The notes under the pieces were generated by a model that ran no database searches, had not been told where the DNA came from, and saw nothing but the letters and a program-made list of their open reading frames with translations. Below, piece after piece: positions 11,926 to 22,870 of a stretch of DNA of 64,000 nt (position 1 is the first letter of the stretch; each line of letters begins with the position of its first letter). This DNA comes from Liolophura sinensis (lineage: Eukaryota; Mollusca; Polyplacophora; Chitonida; Chitonidae). The position numbers were made by a program, and so were the translations under genes. The stretch covers positions 24,907,608-24,971,607 of the forward strand of contig NC_088300.1 of the NCBI RefSeq assembly GCF_032854445.1. Reading direction: 5' to 3'.

Positions 11926-14900
11926 ATGATTCATTGCGCATTTGGCAAGTCTATTTTAGTACGTTATAGGTTTTGCATTGTTCTGTACACAGTAAAATAA
12001 ATATGCACAGATGGTTCACTAGTCATCTGATCAATACAAGCGATATGCTCAATCATAGGGTAAATCAGCGAATGGAGGCATATATACTATAGGAAATCAG
12101 ATCCTTTGAAATAGATAATTTAAGCTGGACGCACAGCTTAAAAATTATGTAGTTCGTGAAAGTCAGAAAATTGTAAAGCATTACATAAGGCCATACCAAA
12201 CCTCAATTTCCTACTCATGCCTAGACAGAAATTCCTTTGTGCAGCTTCGTATATACCTGGGCATTGTATCTGCCTTAATGCTAAACCAGCCAGACAGGAG
12301 TTGTGGTTTAAATCTAGGAGTTACGACAATATATATCTCTATGGGCACAGTTAGAAGCGATTTAATCTGGCGGAAGAAAAAATAATTCCATTTTCCATTA
12401 CAATATCTTTCTTGGGTCTACTGGGACTTCTCCTCAAAATACAGAGAACAGACAGCACTTCCCGCCTCTTATTAAACCGTTACATTACCACAAGGATCAA
12501 AGTGACTGGGCAGGTAATATGGTAACTCCACCCTCAAACCTAGTGTCATATATATTTACATGCCCATTACTGTGGCATCTGGAAACATCGCCCGGAGCTT
12601 TGCCAGACTGCATGACTGTTAAATGCACTTATTTACGTAGTGTCTTTAGGTGCCATCATAAAACACTTAATGCCCTTTTACACTTAATTATTTAACCTCA
12701 CACACATGGTAGTAAAGTCCGATTCGCGCAAGCCGTATTAGGCTCAGGAGAAAAAAAAAGTAGCCCACAGTTCGACAGTAAAACTTTTCCCCTTGTACAG
12801 TCAAAATCTTTACATCGACACAATGCAAACTAATTAATCCGATGTTAGGTGAAATGACTCCGACTAACATCTGTCGCCAGTGTCCACTAACTGCAGCAAT
12901 ATCTGCTGGGTGGTGGGGTGAGATACACGTAAGTGGTACTGCTCAATCTAAGCTAGTGAGTCCAGCCAGCGATTTATAAATCATTCTGGCGCCAAATGTC
13001 AATATTTGAAAAACGGAAGATAAAGGACTGTCTACCAGTCAAGTCGAAGAAGCCCGTACGATATAGAGAGCTTCCTATACTTTTGAACTCATTAATTTGA
13101 TCAGTATTTATAATTCATCTATACATAGATTGGCTTATTCAAGTCAAGAACCACGAAGACATTTTACTTTTGTATTTTGATACATGTGTATCAATTAATG
13201 CTGCCTATGCACAGATGCAATATACTATCCTCGAGTAATAAGAGGACAAAAGAATAACTTTTTTGAGGCAAAATAATTAGGGTACAGCTATGTCTTGTTA
13301 GCGACAGTCATCAGTTAAGCAATAAATCCAAACAGATGCGTGTTTCATGATACCCTATTTACTCTTCCAGCTACAGCCAACATAAAAGGCTCTCTGTGTT
13401 ATCATTGTTTGACACCATACTTAAGCAATACTTCCGCTAAACGTTAATAGTGAACTTCTATTAATGCTTGGTTTCTATCAGACGCTCTTGGTATCGTGGA
13501 ATTTCAGCAAAGTGATAAAATGTCCGTATTTAAAATGACGATGTCTTTATCTTGAGAGAAGGATCCCCGTTATGGCTACCACAAGGCGCCTGAATCTAAT
13601 GCAGCGGAAAACACATTTATGGTAAAGAGCTTGGTTCACATGAACATGGACACTCAGGAAATTAGCGTCCAATTTCTCAGTGAGTGGGCGTCAAGAGATC
13701 GGCCCAAAACGGACGACATAAAATCAAAGGCAGCTGACAAACACAAAAACGCTCAAGTCAATCGTAGGGTATTAAATCCAGTCTCCGGAACACGATCAAG
13801 ATGGTCCGAGTGATTTTAATACCGATCGGGTTGTCACTTGGCAACACAAGGTCAGCTTTAGACAGGTTATACAGCTTTAAGTAATTTACTTATAAGGCCT
13901 CGGTACTGTGAGCTTTAGTCTAAGAGGGCCAGATTGGTAATTTAGGCATAATCTACACATATGCTTCAGGAAAATGTTTGAAGCATGATGAAACTATGCT
14001 GGTAAATCAGCACCACTATGTGTTAATGTTACGTGCGACTTTAAAAGACAGCGAATAATCGAATCGCACTGGAACTCAATGCTTACAAGTCATAAGTGCG
14101 CACGTTTGCCTGTGTCAGTATAGCTAGCAGTTTCAACCACATTATCGTGATTTATGTGTTCAGCATATCTAGTTGATTGAGTTTTGCGGCGAATGCGAGA
14201 AAGTTTCATATAAACCAGAAAACGCTCATCTAAAAAGAAATCCGGCCAACCCCTGAAGGACAGACATTTTTTGATGTCTGAAAATGGCGCGGGTCGCACT
14301 AGGAAGAATTTCTTCATCGATTAGTTAGCCGAAGCATACATTGGATATAGCGGGCAAACTCGTTCGGTGGCTTGATAACCGTTGTCATTTTACAATCCTA
14401 CTGTCAGCTCAGTTCTTCGTCTCTTTGAGCAATTCGTCGCCAGAAACGTCTAATAAATTGCAGTTATCACCAACAATTTTTGGTTTTAACTAAGTCTGCA
14501 GTAATGATGCTACATGGGCGTTTGGGTTGCTACGATTTAAGCACTTACATGGAAGTATTAAGACGTCGTGGTAGGGGGTAAGCCTTCCATTTTGGTGGAG
14601 AATTCAAGCAGTTTAACTCTGGATCTAGGAGTTAGCTATACATAAGCTGTGTAGAAGATAGGATGATGAAGGCAAATCCAGCCAAAAATACTTATTGTCG
14701 GTTTTTTACTTTTCTAAAAAATCTAAATCATAACTATTTTCCATTCTTCACGCATTTTTTTTTTGTTTGCCAAAAACCACCAACGTACAAATAAGATCTG
14801 CTCATATATCTGCTTACAAAGAAAATCTGAAAAACACATTTATATTATAAACACGTTCATTAATTATATAAAGGTGAAATGTCAGGATAATACAAGTTCA

Positions 14901-15079
14901 GTCAACTTCAACTTTACGTTACACAATAAGACACGACGTCATACAAGATGTCATATGCGTCGTCATGCTATATACATAAGTCTGTGAAGGCCTACAGCTA
15001 AAAACATTGCTTAAAGTTGTTCAAATACTCAAAATCATGACATTGTCAAAATATAAATAATAAATAGCACATTGCACAG

Positions 15080-15206
15080 TGAAGGTTGAATATCATAAAT
15101 ACTTTTTTCGTGAAAGGTGGAAATGATAACCTACTCGGCGCTTTGCGTCTCGAGGATTATCATTTTCACCTCTCACTCGAAAAACATTTATGATATTCAA
15201 CCTTCA
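15080..15206. mobile_element. Palindromic hairpin element (127 bp), MITE-like
   Basis: Two ~50-nt arms in inverted orientation, starting tgaaggttgaatatcataaa at 15080 and ending with its exact reverse complement at 15206, around a ~26-nt loop. Inner arm parts diverge slightly. It lies about 460 nt inside the intron from the exon 1D donor. Confidence 0.8.
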
Positions 15207-15424
15207 ATGAGCAATATCCTCTATATATTATTAAAATATCATGGTCTTAATTTATGGTATATCTGATTGTCTTTAATCATTTCTGGTCTTAAATTGAGAA
15301 TCTTTGCATTAATATCCGGCAAAGACGGGATCAAATTCAGACGAGTCTTTATTATCTGAGATCAATGTTGAGATAAAACAGTGATGACTTTGATTTCGTT
15401 TCTCTTCCAATACTGAACTCAACA

Positions 15425-15565
15425 GTAGCAGTTATGTGTACGTTTCAAAATGCTGCCGCCTCTGAATTATCATGCCAAATACACCTGATATGACATTACA
15501 TGACACCCAATTCAGTCACATTATACTGACACCTGACAACCAGTTCCGTTTCCTCGCTCTAATTT
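15425..15565 (-). mobile_element. Fragment of SINE family 2
   Basis: Middle portion: aaaatgctgccgcctctgaa, gtcacattatactgacacc and cgttt-cct-like segments, similar to the same part at 52880-52970 and 47260-47330. Both ends decayed. Confidence 0.55.
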
Positions 15566-15669
15566 CTCAATACTGTGTGCCAAGCGAGCAGCAACAAGTA
15601 ACCCGGACTGACCGGGTTATAGCTGTCCTAACGGTTATACTTCATTCAAACAAAACACATATGATATAC

Positions 15670-15880
15670 CTGTGACGCAGCCCTGGATATCCAGGCTAAA
15701 CTTCTCACGTACTTCCTGGAGGAGGTAAATATCCCGGTCCTGTTCTGGATCTTCCAAAAACTTGATAATCCAAGCCCCGCAGCACACGTATGCGAAAAAA
15801 CAGACGGCAAGATAGTAGAGCCGTATTTTTCGGTGCATCAGAAGTTCAGACATATTCGGGCGGGGATCCTTCTCGGCCAT
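15670..15880 (-). CDS. KCNK1-like: K2P channel alternative first exon 1D (N-terminus and M1)
   Basis: First exon of 70 codons plus one base. The ATG at 15880-15878 is in a good context (accATGG) and has an in-frame TAG eight codons upstream. It encodes a short basic/acidic N-terminus (MAEKDPRPNM), M1 at about residues 20-42 (RLYYLAVCFFAYVCCGAWII), then LEDPEQDRDIYLLQEVREKF and the cap cysteine in DIQGCVT. The donor gtatat at 15669 is phase 1 and rejoins exon 2 as CVT-D-EELENF. Predicted protein with the shared exons: 321 residues. It is the first exon nearest the shared exons, leaving an intron of about 11.95 kb. No acceptor AG lies directly before the ATG, so it is more likely a first exon than a cassette exon. 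Confidence 0.85.
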
Positions 15881-16494
15881 GGTAAAACATGTATAGCTAC
15901 ACTACCACCAGCAAACCTTCAAAGTTACAATCGTACGACTTAGCTACCTTGATCAAGCAGTAGTCTAATGAATGAAATGTAGTCTATTTTTGTATTGTCG
16001 TTCGCTAAAAGACCACGAGCACTTCTAGAAATCAATTAGGTTGACTTGTACCCAGGTCGTCTTCCATGAAGGCGTAAGGGCGAACAGTCCGGATTGCCTC
16101 ACTCAACGAGTGCCTGCTTTGGCAGTGGGACACTAACTTCAATGCGCTAAATGGTGCCATTTATCTGTCTGAATGTTATCAGCTGACACCATTGCAGGTC
16201 AGGCACACAGACTTAATGTGTCTGATTCACTGATGTTCATACAGCATCTGCGGTGACAGATTGAGGTATGATGACTGTTAAAGATACAGTCATGCAAATT
16301 AAGTCACACATTTAGGTATGTTGTACAGGTCGAGGAAAGTGGGGCGGGTACGTTTGACTCAATCAGGCTAAAATACATACAACTATAGCACATACGATGA
16401 AAATGTTTTTCTAGCCCTTATACTGAAATTTATATTTGTTACTCCACAGAGTGTTGTCTGGGGGACTAATATATTCCACACATGACTAATGAGG

Positions 16495-16605
16495 TCACGT
16501 ATAACAACAGACTGTAGCATGAAGAGTAAAATCAGAGCAGTGACGACAATATGCTCGTTTGCAAATGGTCACAGGCAACCGGTGAAATACGGCCTGGTGT
16601 AAATT
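16495..16605 (-). repeat. Dispersed ~110-bp repeat (minus copy)
   Basis: Reverse-complement relative of 17562-17665 (gtttgcaaatggtcac, cagagtaaaat-like, gactgtagcatgaagag). Other weaker copies are at about 11140-11235 and 44990-45075. Facing copies at 16.5 and 17.6 kb form a loose inverted pair. Confidence 0.5.
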
Positions 16606-17189
16606 TATTTCAGTTAGAGTTTTATTCTAACTGTTCTTGTAAATAATTAAATAGCAGAAAATCACGTACCCGAATCTTGCTCTCATTGTTTTTTGGCTGA
16701 GGTTTCATGTCAGGAGATATATTAGATATTTGGCGAAGGGCGCTGGTTTCCATCGGGTTCTTAACATGATGGATGGTTTTGATCTTGACATTGGTAATTA
16801 TCCTCATATTCAGATAGTAATATACCGAACCTCCCTGCATACGATGTGTTCATATCCCGTTCGTAGCATTTGTACAGATATTGTGACTCTCCAGATGTTA
16901 CATTTTACCTGGACCTATATTTGTACAAAGACCAAAACGATTTCCTCTCTCGCAGACTTTACGACAGAGGGATAGTTTCAATCTTGACATTGTCAGTTAC
17001 CCTTACATGGACAGCAATATACCCTTTGGATATATGAACAGTTGCATTCAAAAAGCAACTGAGATACGTATTTTGTTTTCGACAACTGATATTCTAGCAT
17101 GGTACACAATTTGAATACTGATTTCATCCAATCTCCTAGGACACAACTTGCGTCTTTCCAACATCATTAAAAGCTTTTGACGGCTTCTC

Positions 17190-17390
17190 TTTGCATGATT
17201 CCGCCCAATTTTCGGACTTTATATACTTTCTAAATTCTTTGGTGGTTTGTGTCATACGTCGTCTTGGGAATTGGCCTTGCGGTTGTTGACCTGGGAAGTC
17301 TTTATTGGTTGACGGCTGGTACTCGAATGTCTGTTTCCACGCCTCGATTTTTATTGTATGCTAAATTGTGAAATGTGATGAACACAGCAC
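17190..17390 (+). repeat. Dispersed repeat shared with 63470-63650
   Basis: Shares ttctaa-ctt...tctttggtggtttgtgt, ttgacctgg, and cgaat(a/g)tctgtttt-acgcct with the interval near 63.5 kb. Family unknown. Confidence 0.5.
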
Positions 17391-17561
17391 TTTGACCAAT
17401 TCCAAACTAGTAACATCTAATAAAATGCGGTTAAGATCACTTACTTTTTTTATCCTATTTCTACTTTAGGCATGGTGCTAAGGAGAGTGTAATTTGCTAC
17501 CGTTTAAGCATTTACCTGAACAGTTAGAACGAAACACTAACTGAGGTGAACAGACAAGAGG

Positions 17562-17665
17562 CCGTTTATCACCGGTTACGTGTGACCGTTTGCAAATATC
17601 ACACCGTCTTCGCTTCTCTAGTTTTACTCTGTGCTGTGAGTCTTGTATTACATTATATAACGATT
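17562..17665 (+). repeat. Dispersed ~110-bp repeat (plus copy)
   Basis: Reads accggttacgtgtgaccg, tttgcaaatatcacaccgtc, ctgtgctgt...gtcttgtatta. Related sequence occurs near 11140 and 44990 (plus) and 16495 (minus). Confidence 0.5.
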
Positions 17666-17876
17666 CCAGTCAACTTCACAAGATATAACTACAAAAACTA
17701 GTGCGTCAACAATATTCCATCACAAGTATAAGTTTATTAGATTTTATAATTAGGACAACATAAAAGACCACATCATATGAAGCGAAAGCATTGTGATAGT
17801 TTGTAAATGGTCACATATGGAATCCATGAAATCCGGTCTATTGACTGTTCATTTAGATGATTAAATAGTAGCAACT

Positions 17877-18130
17877 TATTTGATTGGTGTTTTACGCCGT
17901 ATCAAGAATATTTCACTTATACGACGGCGGCCAGAATTATGGTGGGAGGAAACCGGGTAGAGCCCGGGGGAAACCCACGACCTTCCGCAGGTTTCTGACA
18001 GACCTTCCCACTTACGGCCGGAGAGGAAGCCAGCATGAGCTGGACTTGAACTCACAGCGACCGCATTGTTGAGAGTCTTCTGGGTCATTACGCTGCGCTA
18101 GCGCGCTAACCGACTGAGCCACGGAGCGCC
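17877..18130 (-). mobile_element. tRNA-derived SINE, family 1, nearly full length
   Basis: The best family 1 copy. On the minus strand it begins with a tRNA-like head: A-box tggctcagtcggttagcg, B-box gagttcaagtcc, then the conserved body (ctccggccgtaagtgggaag; gggtttcccccgggctc; ggtttcctcccaccataatt), a gtataagtgaaatattcttg block, and a 3' end cgtaaaacaccaatcaaat. A tract of 17 C abuts the head on the plus strand. Confidence 0.88.
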
Positions 18131-18393
18131 CCCCCCCCCCCCCCCACCCCATTTAATAAGACGTCACTGTTCGAGAATTTTTCAAAATACTGTTGTCACA
18201 TTTAGGAAACAGTAACACGGAAACAATGCTAAAGGAGTAGTCCTCGGTGATTCTTAGTCTACAATCAGAATCAGGTTACGCAGGCAAACAATATAAAATA
18301 TCACCACATTTGCATTATTTCTTGAGAGCCTCGAAGGAGCAAATATGGGTGGTGTGTCGAGAATCTATGGGGCTCTGCCAACAAAAGTAGTGT

Positions 18394-18537
18394 CACTCCA
18401 AAAAGGAAAACATCATTTTTACTCAATATTTCAGCATTTTATTGTTCCATCATCACAGTAATTTCATAGTTATATGTATGATGGCGTAATAAAATGCTGA
18501 AATATGAATCAAAATGAAACTTTCGTTTTTCAGAGTT
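18394..18537. mobile_element. Short inverted-repeat MITE (~144 bp)
   Basis: Left arm cactccaaaaaggaaaacat through atttcagcattttatt pairs with the right arm aataaaatgctgaaatat ... tttttcagagt. Arms of about 45 nt, imperfect at the outer ends. Confidence 0.65.
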
Positions 18538-19520
18538 TACCCTGCCTGTGTGTAACGTAAAACGTGGATCTATTCTGGATTCTGCTTCACAACTGTGTCT
18601 AACAATGCTTAACCCAAAGGACAGGTATATGCATCGTTTTGAATAAAATCGTTATATTGGCTATATAACAGTTACAATAACTTAAAACGCGGTAATAAAG
18701 TACTGGTGAACCTTTCAAGTGTTAGTAGGCGAACTGTCGATAAGGTTTATAACACTGGGGTAACTTTTGCAACACAGACCTGTGTTTATTTGCGTTAACT
18801 CCATGACCTGCAGAGGCTGACCCTCGATATCAATGGTGAATGACGTAATCTATGCACGTGTGAGTGACATAATCTATGCATGTGTTAGTGACATAATCTA
18901 CATGTCACGCGGGCCCGCTTAAGCTCTTTTCTCAATACGTTATGCAACAAAGAAAATAATGGTCAAACAAATCAGGTCCTGCCGTGGGTGAACGCGTTTG
19001 AGATAGACTGAACCTAACATTAGTGCTTAGTTTATTGTATTACTATAACTCAGCCAACATGATTTCCACGCAGCCCTTATGCACAGTGGGTGGTAAATGA
19101 AAGAAACATGAAATACATCTATATAGTCTCTTTAAAATATGTATCCATTCCACAAACACTTTTAAACTCTAGTTCCAACTTATGACGCGATTAAACCGCT
19201 TGTTTTTTCCATCTTAAACACTACAAATTGGAATAAGTAATGATAACACAAATCCATCCAACGTTTAACGTCGAGGATCTAGAGCTAGGCATTAAATGTG
19301 AGCTACAAAAATCCAGATTCATATAAAATCCTCATTTAGACTCAAATTAAGTATCTTTCAAACACGAAAAACCGATGTTCAACGAAAAACGGAAAAGTAC
19401 AACGAAAAATTACACATAGACGATTAACCAAAGTATATGAGAAAGAGTTCAACTTATCCATGATGTCCGTGCTGTATTAAACCAGACTTCGCGCGTCATG
19501 AATCGTTTAAACATCCTCAC

Positions 19521-19722
19521 CTGAGACACAAGACTGGACATCTCTGATGAACTTCTCACGAACAGCTTGTAGTCTGCGAATCTCCCTTTCTTCTAAAGGA
19601 AGCTCGTAATGTCTCATCATCGTTGCACCGAATATCACGAAAGATGCAGCAAAAGACAGGAAAAAGTAAAACCTGCTTCCAGTAGTAAGACAGCGGCCAA
19701 AGTATTGCTGATGTGTGCTCAT
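19521..19722 (-). CDS. KCNK1-like: K2P channel alternative first exon 1C (N-terminus and M1)
   Basis: 67 codons plus one base. I chose the ATG at 19722-19720 (MSTHQQYFGR), with A at -3 and an in-frame TAA eight codons upstream. M1 is about residues 17-36 (RFYFFLSFAASFVIFGATMM), followed by YELPLEEREIRRLQAVREKF and the cap cysteine in DVQSCVS. The donor gtgagg at 19520 is phase 1, giving CVS-D-EELENF with exon 2. The YELP stretch is similar to the VELP of TWIK-1 after M1. Predicted isoform 318 residues. A longer overlapping open frame on the same strand is a shadow in another frame. Confidence 0.83.
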
Positions 19723-20489
19723 GCTTACTTCTCTCAAGGAAGGTTACGCACTGAGCGATTACTGTCACACCCCTATCTAATACCCAAAAGTACTGCCCTC
19801 CCCTACCCCCCACCCTCTCATCACTGACATAGCGTGACCTCAAGAAAACATGAGCTCTTTGTCCACTTCAACCAAATGGTTAACCTTTGGCAAGGAGCCC
19901 TTAAGTTCAATGCTACCTGTGTATTCTTGCATCCAGACAATGATAGCATAGAGAAAAAGACACGACGTAAAATGTGTTAAACAAGACAGATACGAAGTTG
20001 CGGCTGAATCGCTATCAGCTAAGTTCGGTAATACTTTTATGACTGACTTCGGTATGATGAGATTTGTTGTATGTAACACACCAGTGGTTATATAATTCGA
20101 AAATCGCTACAGTGGCAGAAACATTCATTTTTAGGACATTCAATTATAAAAACACATCATTCTGTCCAGTGAAAATCTAGCCACATCCACGGAATTACCG
20201 TAAATCAATTTGTAACACCTCTCAATTCCAAAATGTTTCCTCTCTTCACATACCGTAGGAAGCCAAATTTTCCCAAGCTAACCTTTTTTTCAAAAATTTA
20301 AAACACATCACCAGCATTTTCTGACTTGTAGTTGATTGAAAAAGAATATTTCCCTTGATGGGATGTTTCTCGACGGCGTCACACATGGCAGGCTTCTGAC
20401 AAAAGAAGAAATCTGGGAGGTAAATCCAAGTTTTTGTATGATGACACGTACGCTGAAACAGATTTATTTTTTACAAGTGCTGACTAGAA

Positions 20490-20560
20490 TGAATGAATGA
20501 TTATGGCTTAACGCTACATCGGCAGTATTGCAGTCATATCGTGGCGATGCTCACTAGAGA
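20490..20560 (-). repeat. Short SINE tail fragment
   Basis: gaatgaatgattatggctta followed by acgctacatcggcagtattg and cagtcatatcgtggcgatg, a segment I associate with a dispersed mollusc repeat. Orientation uncertain. Confidence 0.45.
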
Positions 20561-20724
20561 GTGGATTCATTCGTGTATATGACGTATAATGCTGTGACAG
20601 ATATTTTTTGTTCCTGCTGCGAATGTATTTCAGAACAGGGTTAAATTCTCAGAGATAAACATATACAGTTCATCTCTTTGAAATACTGATATAGTCCTGG
20701 GAAGAGCCCGAAATAAACCCTATC

Positions 20725-21053
20725 TCTGCTTTATTTCCTTTATTTTTAGCTGTTTAATCAGTTCGCCGTATGGTTTACTTGTGAAGATGTCACCGATACC
20801 GATGGTTCAATATCAGAATCGCTAAACCAAGCCATGCAGATCACGCCAGTATGATATAAAACGAAATCTCCAAAAACCTGCTGACGAGATCATAGAAATC
20901 ATCACTGAGACTGGGTGAGAGTTTAGCGTAGAAACAGGAATATGATATGGTTTTTGTAAAATTTACCAGAACATAACCAGCCGTAATGAAAAGATAATAA
21001 AAGAGAAATCGGGTCAAAGTAATTACGGTGTAGGAGGCTCCAGCTAAAGTCAC
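20725..21053 (-). pseudogene. Possible decayed K2P-related fragment
   Basis: An open stretch at 21053-20841 encodes two hydrophobic segments (TRFLFYYLFITAGYVLV; LEISFYIILA) with slight likeness to M1 of exon 1C (SRFYFFLSFAASFVI). In another frame, 20806-20725 reads TIGIGDIFTSKPYGELIKQL, resembling a K2P second filter (TIGxGD), but stops lie just before it. There is no cap cysteine and no phase-1 donor. It may be a dead duplicate or chance; the motif is short. Confidence 0.2.
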
Positions 21054-21852
21054 CGGCCGCGGTTTGATGTAGGCGTGTATAGGCCTACACCAAACAGACC
21101 TTCCGTGGGGTTCATATCTTAACGTACAGTGTAGAAGCTCAAGGTGGAAGTGCAGATCCTTTCTGCCGTTTACGTCCGGCTGGCAAAGAACGAAGAGCAG
21201 TATATAGCGGAAGTAATAAATACAACGTTAGTTAAGAATACGGAGTATTTCTATGAACATCAGTCCGTACATGTATATACCCCAATGAACAGCGGAGCTG
21301 TCGACTTGCAATGGTATATCTTTAAAGAAGCAATTAATCCGTAGTTGTATGCAACTATGAAAACCACGTATTTAAATACAGACATGTAGCCTACACCGAT
21401 CTGGTCAATACAAGGCTTGTATGTGCATGATGTTCGACTTCCTAGCTTCCATCGTGCGGCCGATATCTCACGCATCTGAAACCAGCTGGCCACAGCAGTA
21501 CAGATAAGGCCTTCATCTATAAAGGTTCAACCGATATACAACGGGATTAACAGTCTTTCCCCAGCTCCATTAATACCATTCTGGTCTCTATGAAACCTGA
21601 CTCATGCACCATATATACGTATGCTCTATCGCGCTGGATTTTACCATCACATGGTGTGTAAAAGTGACTTTATGGGCTTCTGCCTATGAATAGCTCTACC
21701 AAATCGCATCGCAGTTCTATCAAACTGCAGTGTTTCAACTTTAAAGTGACAATGTTGTATCAGGCTGTTTGTATATAATATCATAGCACCTAAATAAGAT
21801 TTTTGTTCCTTCGCATGTAATTCCATACAGGGAAAACAAGGAAGCTACAAAT

Positions 21853-21950
21853 TCCTCTTTTGAGGTCTTAGGTGTGACCCGACCCAGGATTGACCCTGGA
21901 TCTACCACCCTCGAAGTGGACGCTCTACCAACTGAGCCAGAAACTCGGCC
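21853..21950 (-). mobile_element. SINE family 2, tRNA-like head fragment
   Basis: aggtcttaggtgtgacccga, ccaggattgaccctggatct and gtggacgctctaccaactga match the head of the complete copy at 47116-47443. The open frame starting near 21874 is built on this and the adjacent foldback repeat and is not a gene. Confidence 0.75.
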
Positions 21951-22204
21951 TCTTGTCCGTTTACTTTATTTAAGGATGCATTCTAACTGTTTTTACAGTT
22001 CGGCTTTCACGGCAGTTCAGAACTCAAATGAACTCAACTCGACTGTAGTGTCGTGCCGCGATCGCTTGCGCATGTTAAATAAGGACGCGACTCAACTGGA
22101 ATCGGGTTTAATTGTATACTCAGCATGCCATTCAATGTTAAAGACGTGTGCCCATCCGCCACTGGGAAGAACTTTGTACGACCAGTTGACTTGCATCAAG
22201 TTCT

Positions 22205-22870
22205 TGATGACGCTGACTTTTACAGGAGTAGAAAACATAAAAATGATGCCAAAGTCAGATGAAAGAGCATCAAAACTTATTTGTAAATATGATCTTTAAT
22301 ATTTTTTTGGATTTTTTTTCAAGAGAAAAGGGTATTTGAAAATATTTTTGTATGGTGGGTATTTGGGGCCAATTTTTGGTATTTATGGTTGTTGCATAAT
22401 AATGTTCTAAATAAGGATATGATGCTTGTCTAATAAATTTATTTGAATGTAAATTTGTTGTTTATATCGAAACATATGTATTTAACCCAAATTATGACAA
22501 TGTTTATGAACATATTAAAAATATAAATATGATTCAAATTGAGGTTTAATGCGTTCGTTAGCTGAAAAGAACAAATTCTAGTGCAAAAATATTTATTAAA
22601 CCTGTGTTACATCCTCATTTATGACATTATTAAACAAAGACTATAAATACCAAAAGGTGGTCCCAAATACCCTCCATGCAAAAATTATTTTCAAGTGTCT
22701 TTTTCTCCTTAAGGAAAAATCGGATAAAATATTGAAGACCACATTTAGGAATAACTTTTCGCACTCTTTCATCTGAAGTTTATGTCATATTTATACTTTC
22801 TCCACCTTTAAGCTGATTGTACCAACGACTCAAATACCTTGGATACGTTGTTCAAAGTGAATTCACTGAG
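22205..22870. repeat. Long inverted (foldback) repeat, arms ~220-270 nt
   Basis: The left arm (about 22205-22440) matches the reverse complement of the right arm (about 22590-22870) over several blocks: tcagatgaaagag; ctt(t/c)aatattttt; ttgaaaata-tttttg; gtatggtgggtatttggggc against gcatggagggtatttgggac; tttttggtatttat. Moderate divergence with small indels, AT-rich loop of about 150 nt. In isoforms from exons 1A and 1B it would be transcribed within the intron and could fold as a long duplex. Confidence 0.75.

Larger units (their letters stand above)
3718..15669 (-). other. Large K2P intron common to all isoforms
   Basis: About 12 kb with no exon I can support. It contains a SINE tail at 6352, an inverted-repeat MITE at 7601, a SINE at 8586, a 75-bp tandem repeat at 10217, a SINE-like element at 11690 and a hairpin element at 15080, listed separately. 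3740-6350, 8790-10210 and 11930-15075 otherwise look like unremarkable single-copy AT-rich DNA. Confidence 0.6.
15881..19520 (-). other. Interval between K2P first exons 1D and 1C (candidate 1D promoter plus intron)
   Basis: The sequence just above 15880 should contain the 1D promoter; no TATA box or other clear motif was seen. The rest holds dispersed repeats (16495, 17190, 17562), a SINE at 17877 with a C tract, and a MITE at 18394. No coding exon seen. Confidence 0.5.

Noticed and set aside
19556-19843. 95-codon minus-strand frame overlapping exon 1C
   Set aside because: Different frame from the channel exon; the channel frame has M1, the cap cysteine and a matching donor phase.
21874-22299. 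141-codon plus-strand open frame
   Set aside because: Its first part is the tRNA-like head of a SINE and its last part runs into the foldback repeat; no family resemblance.
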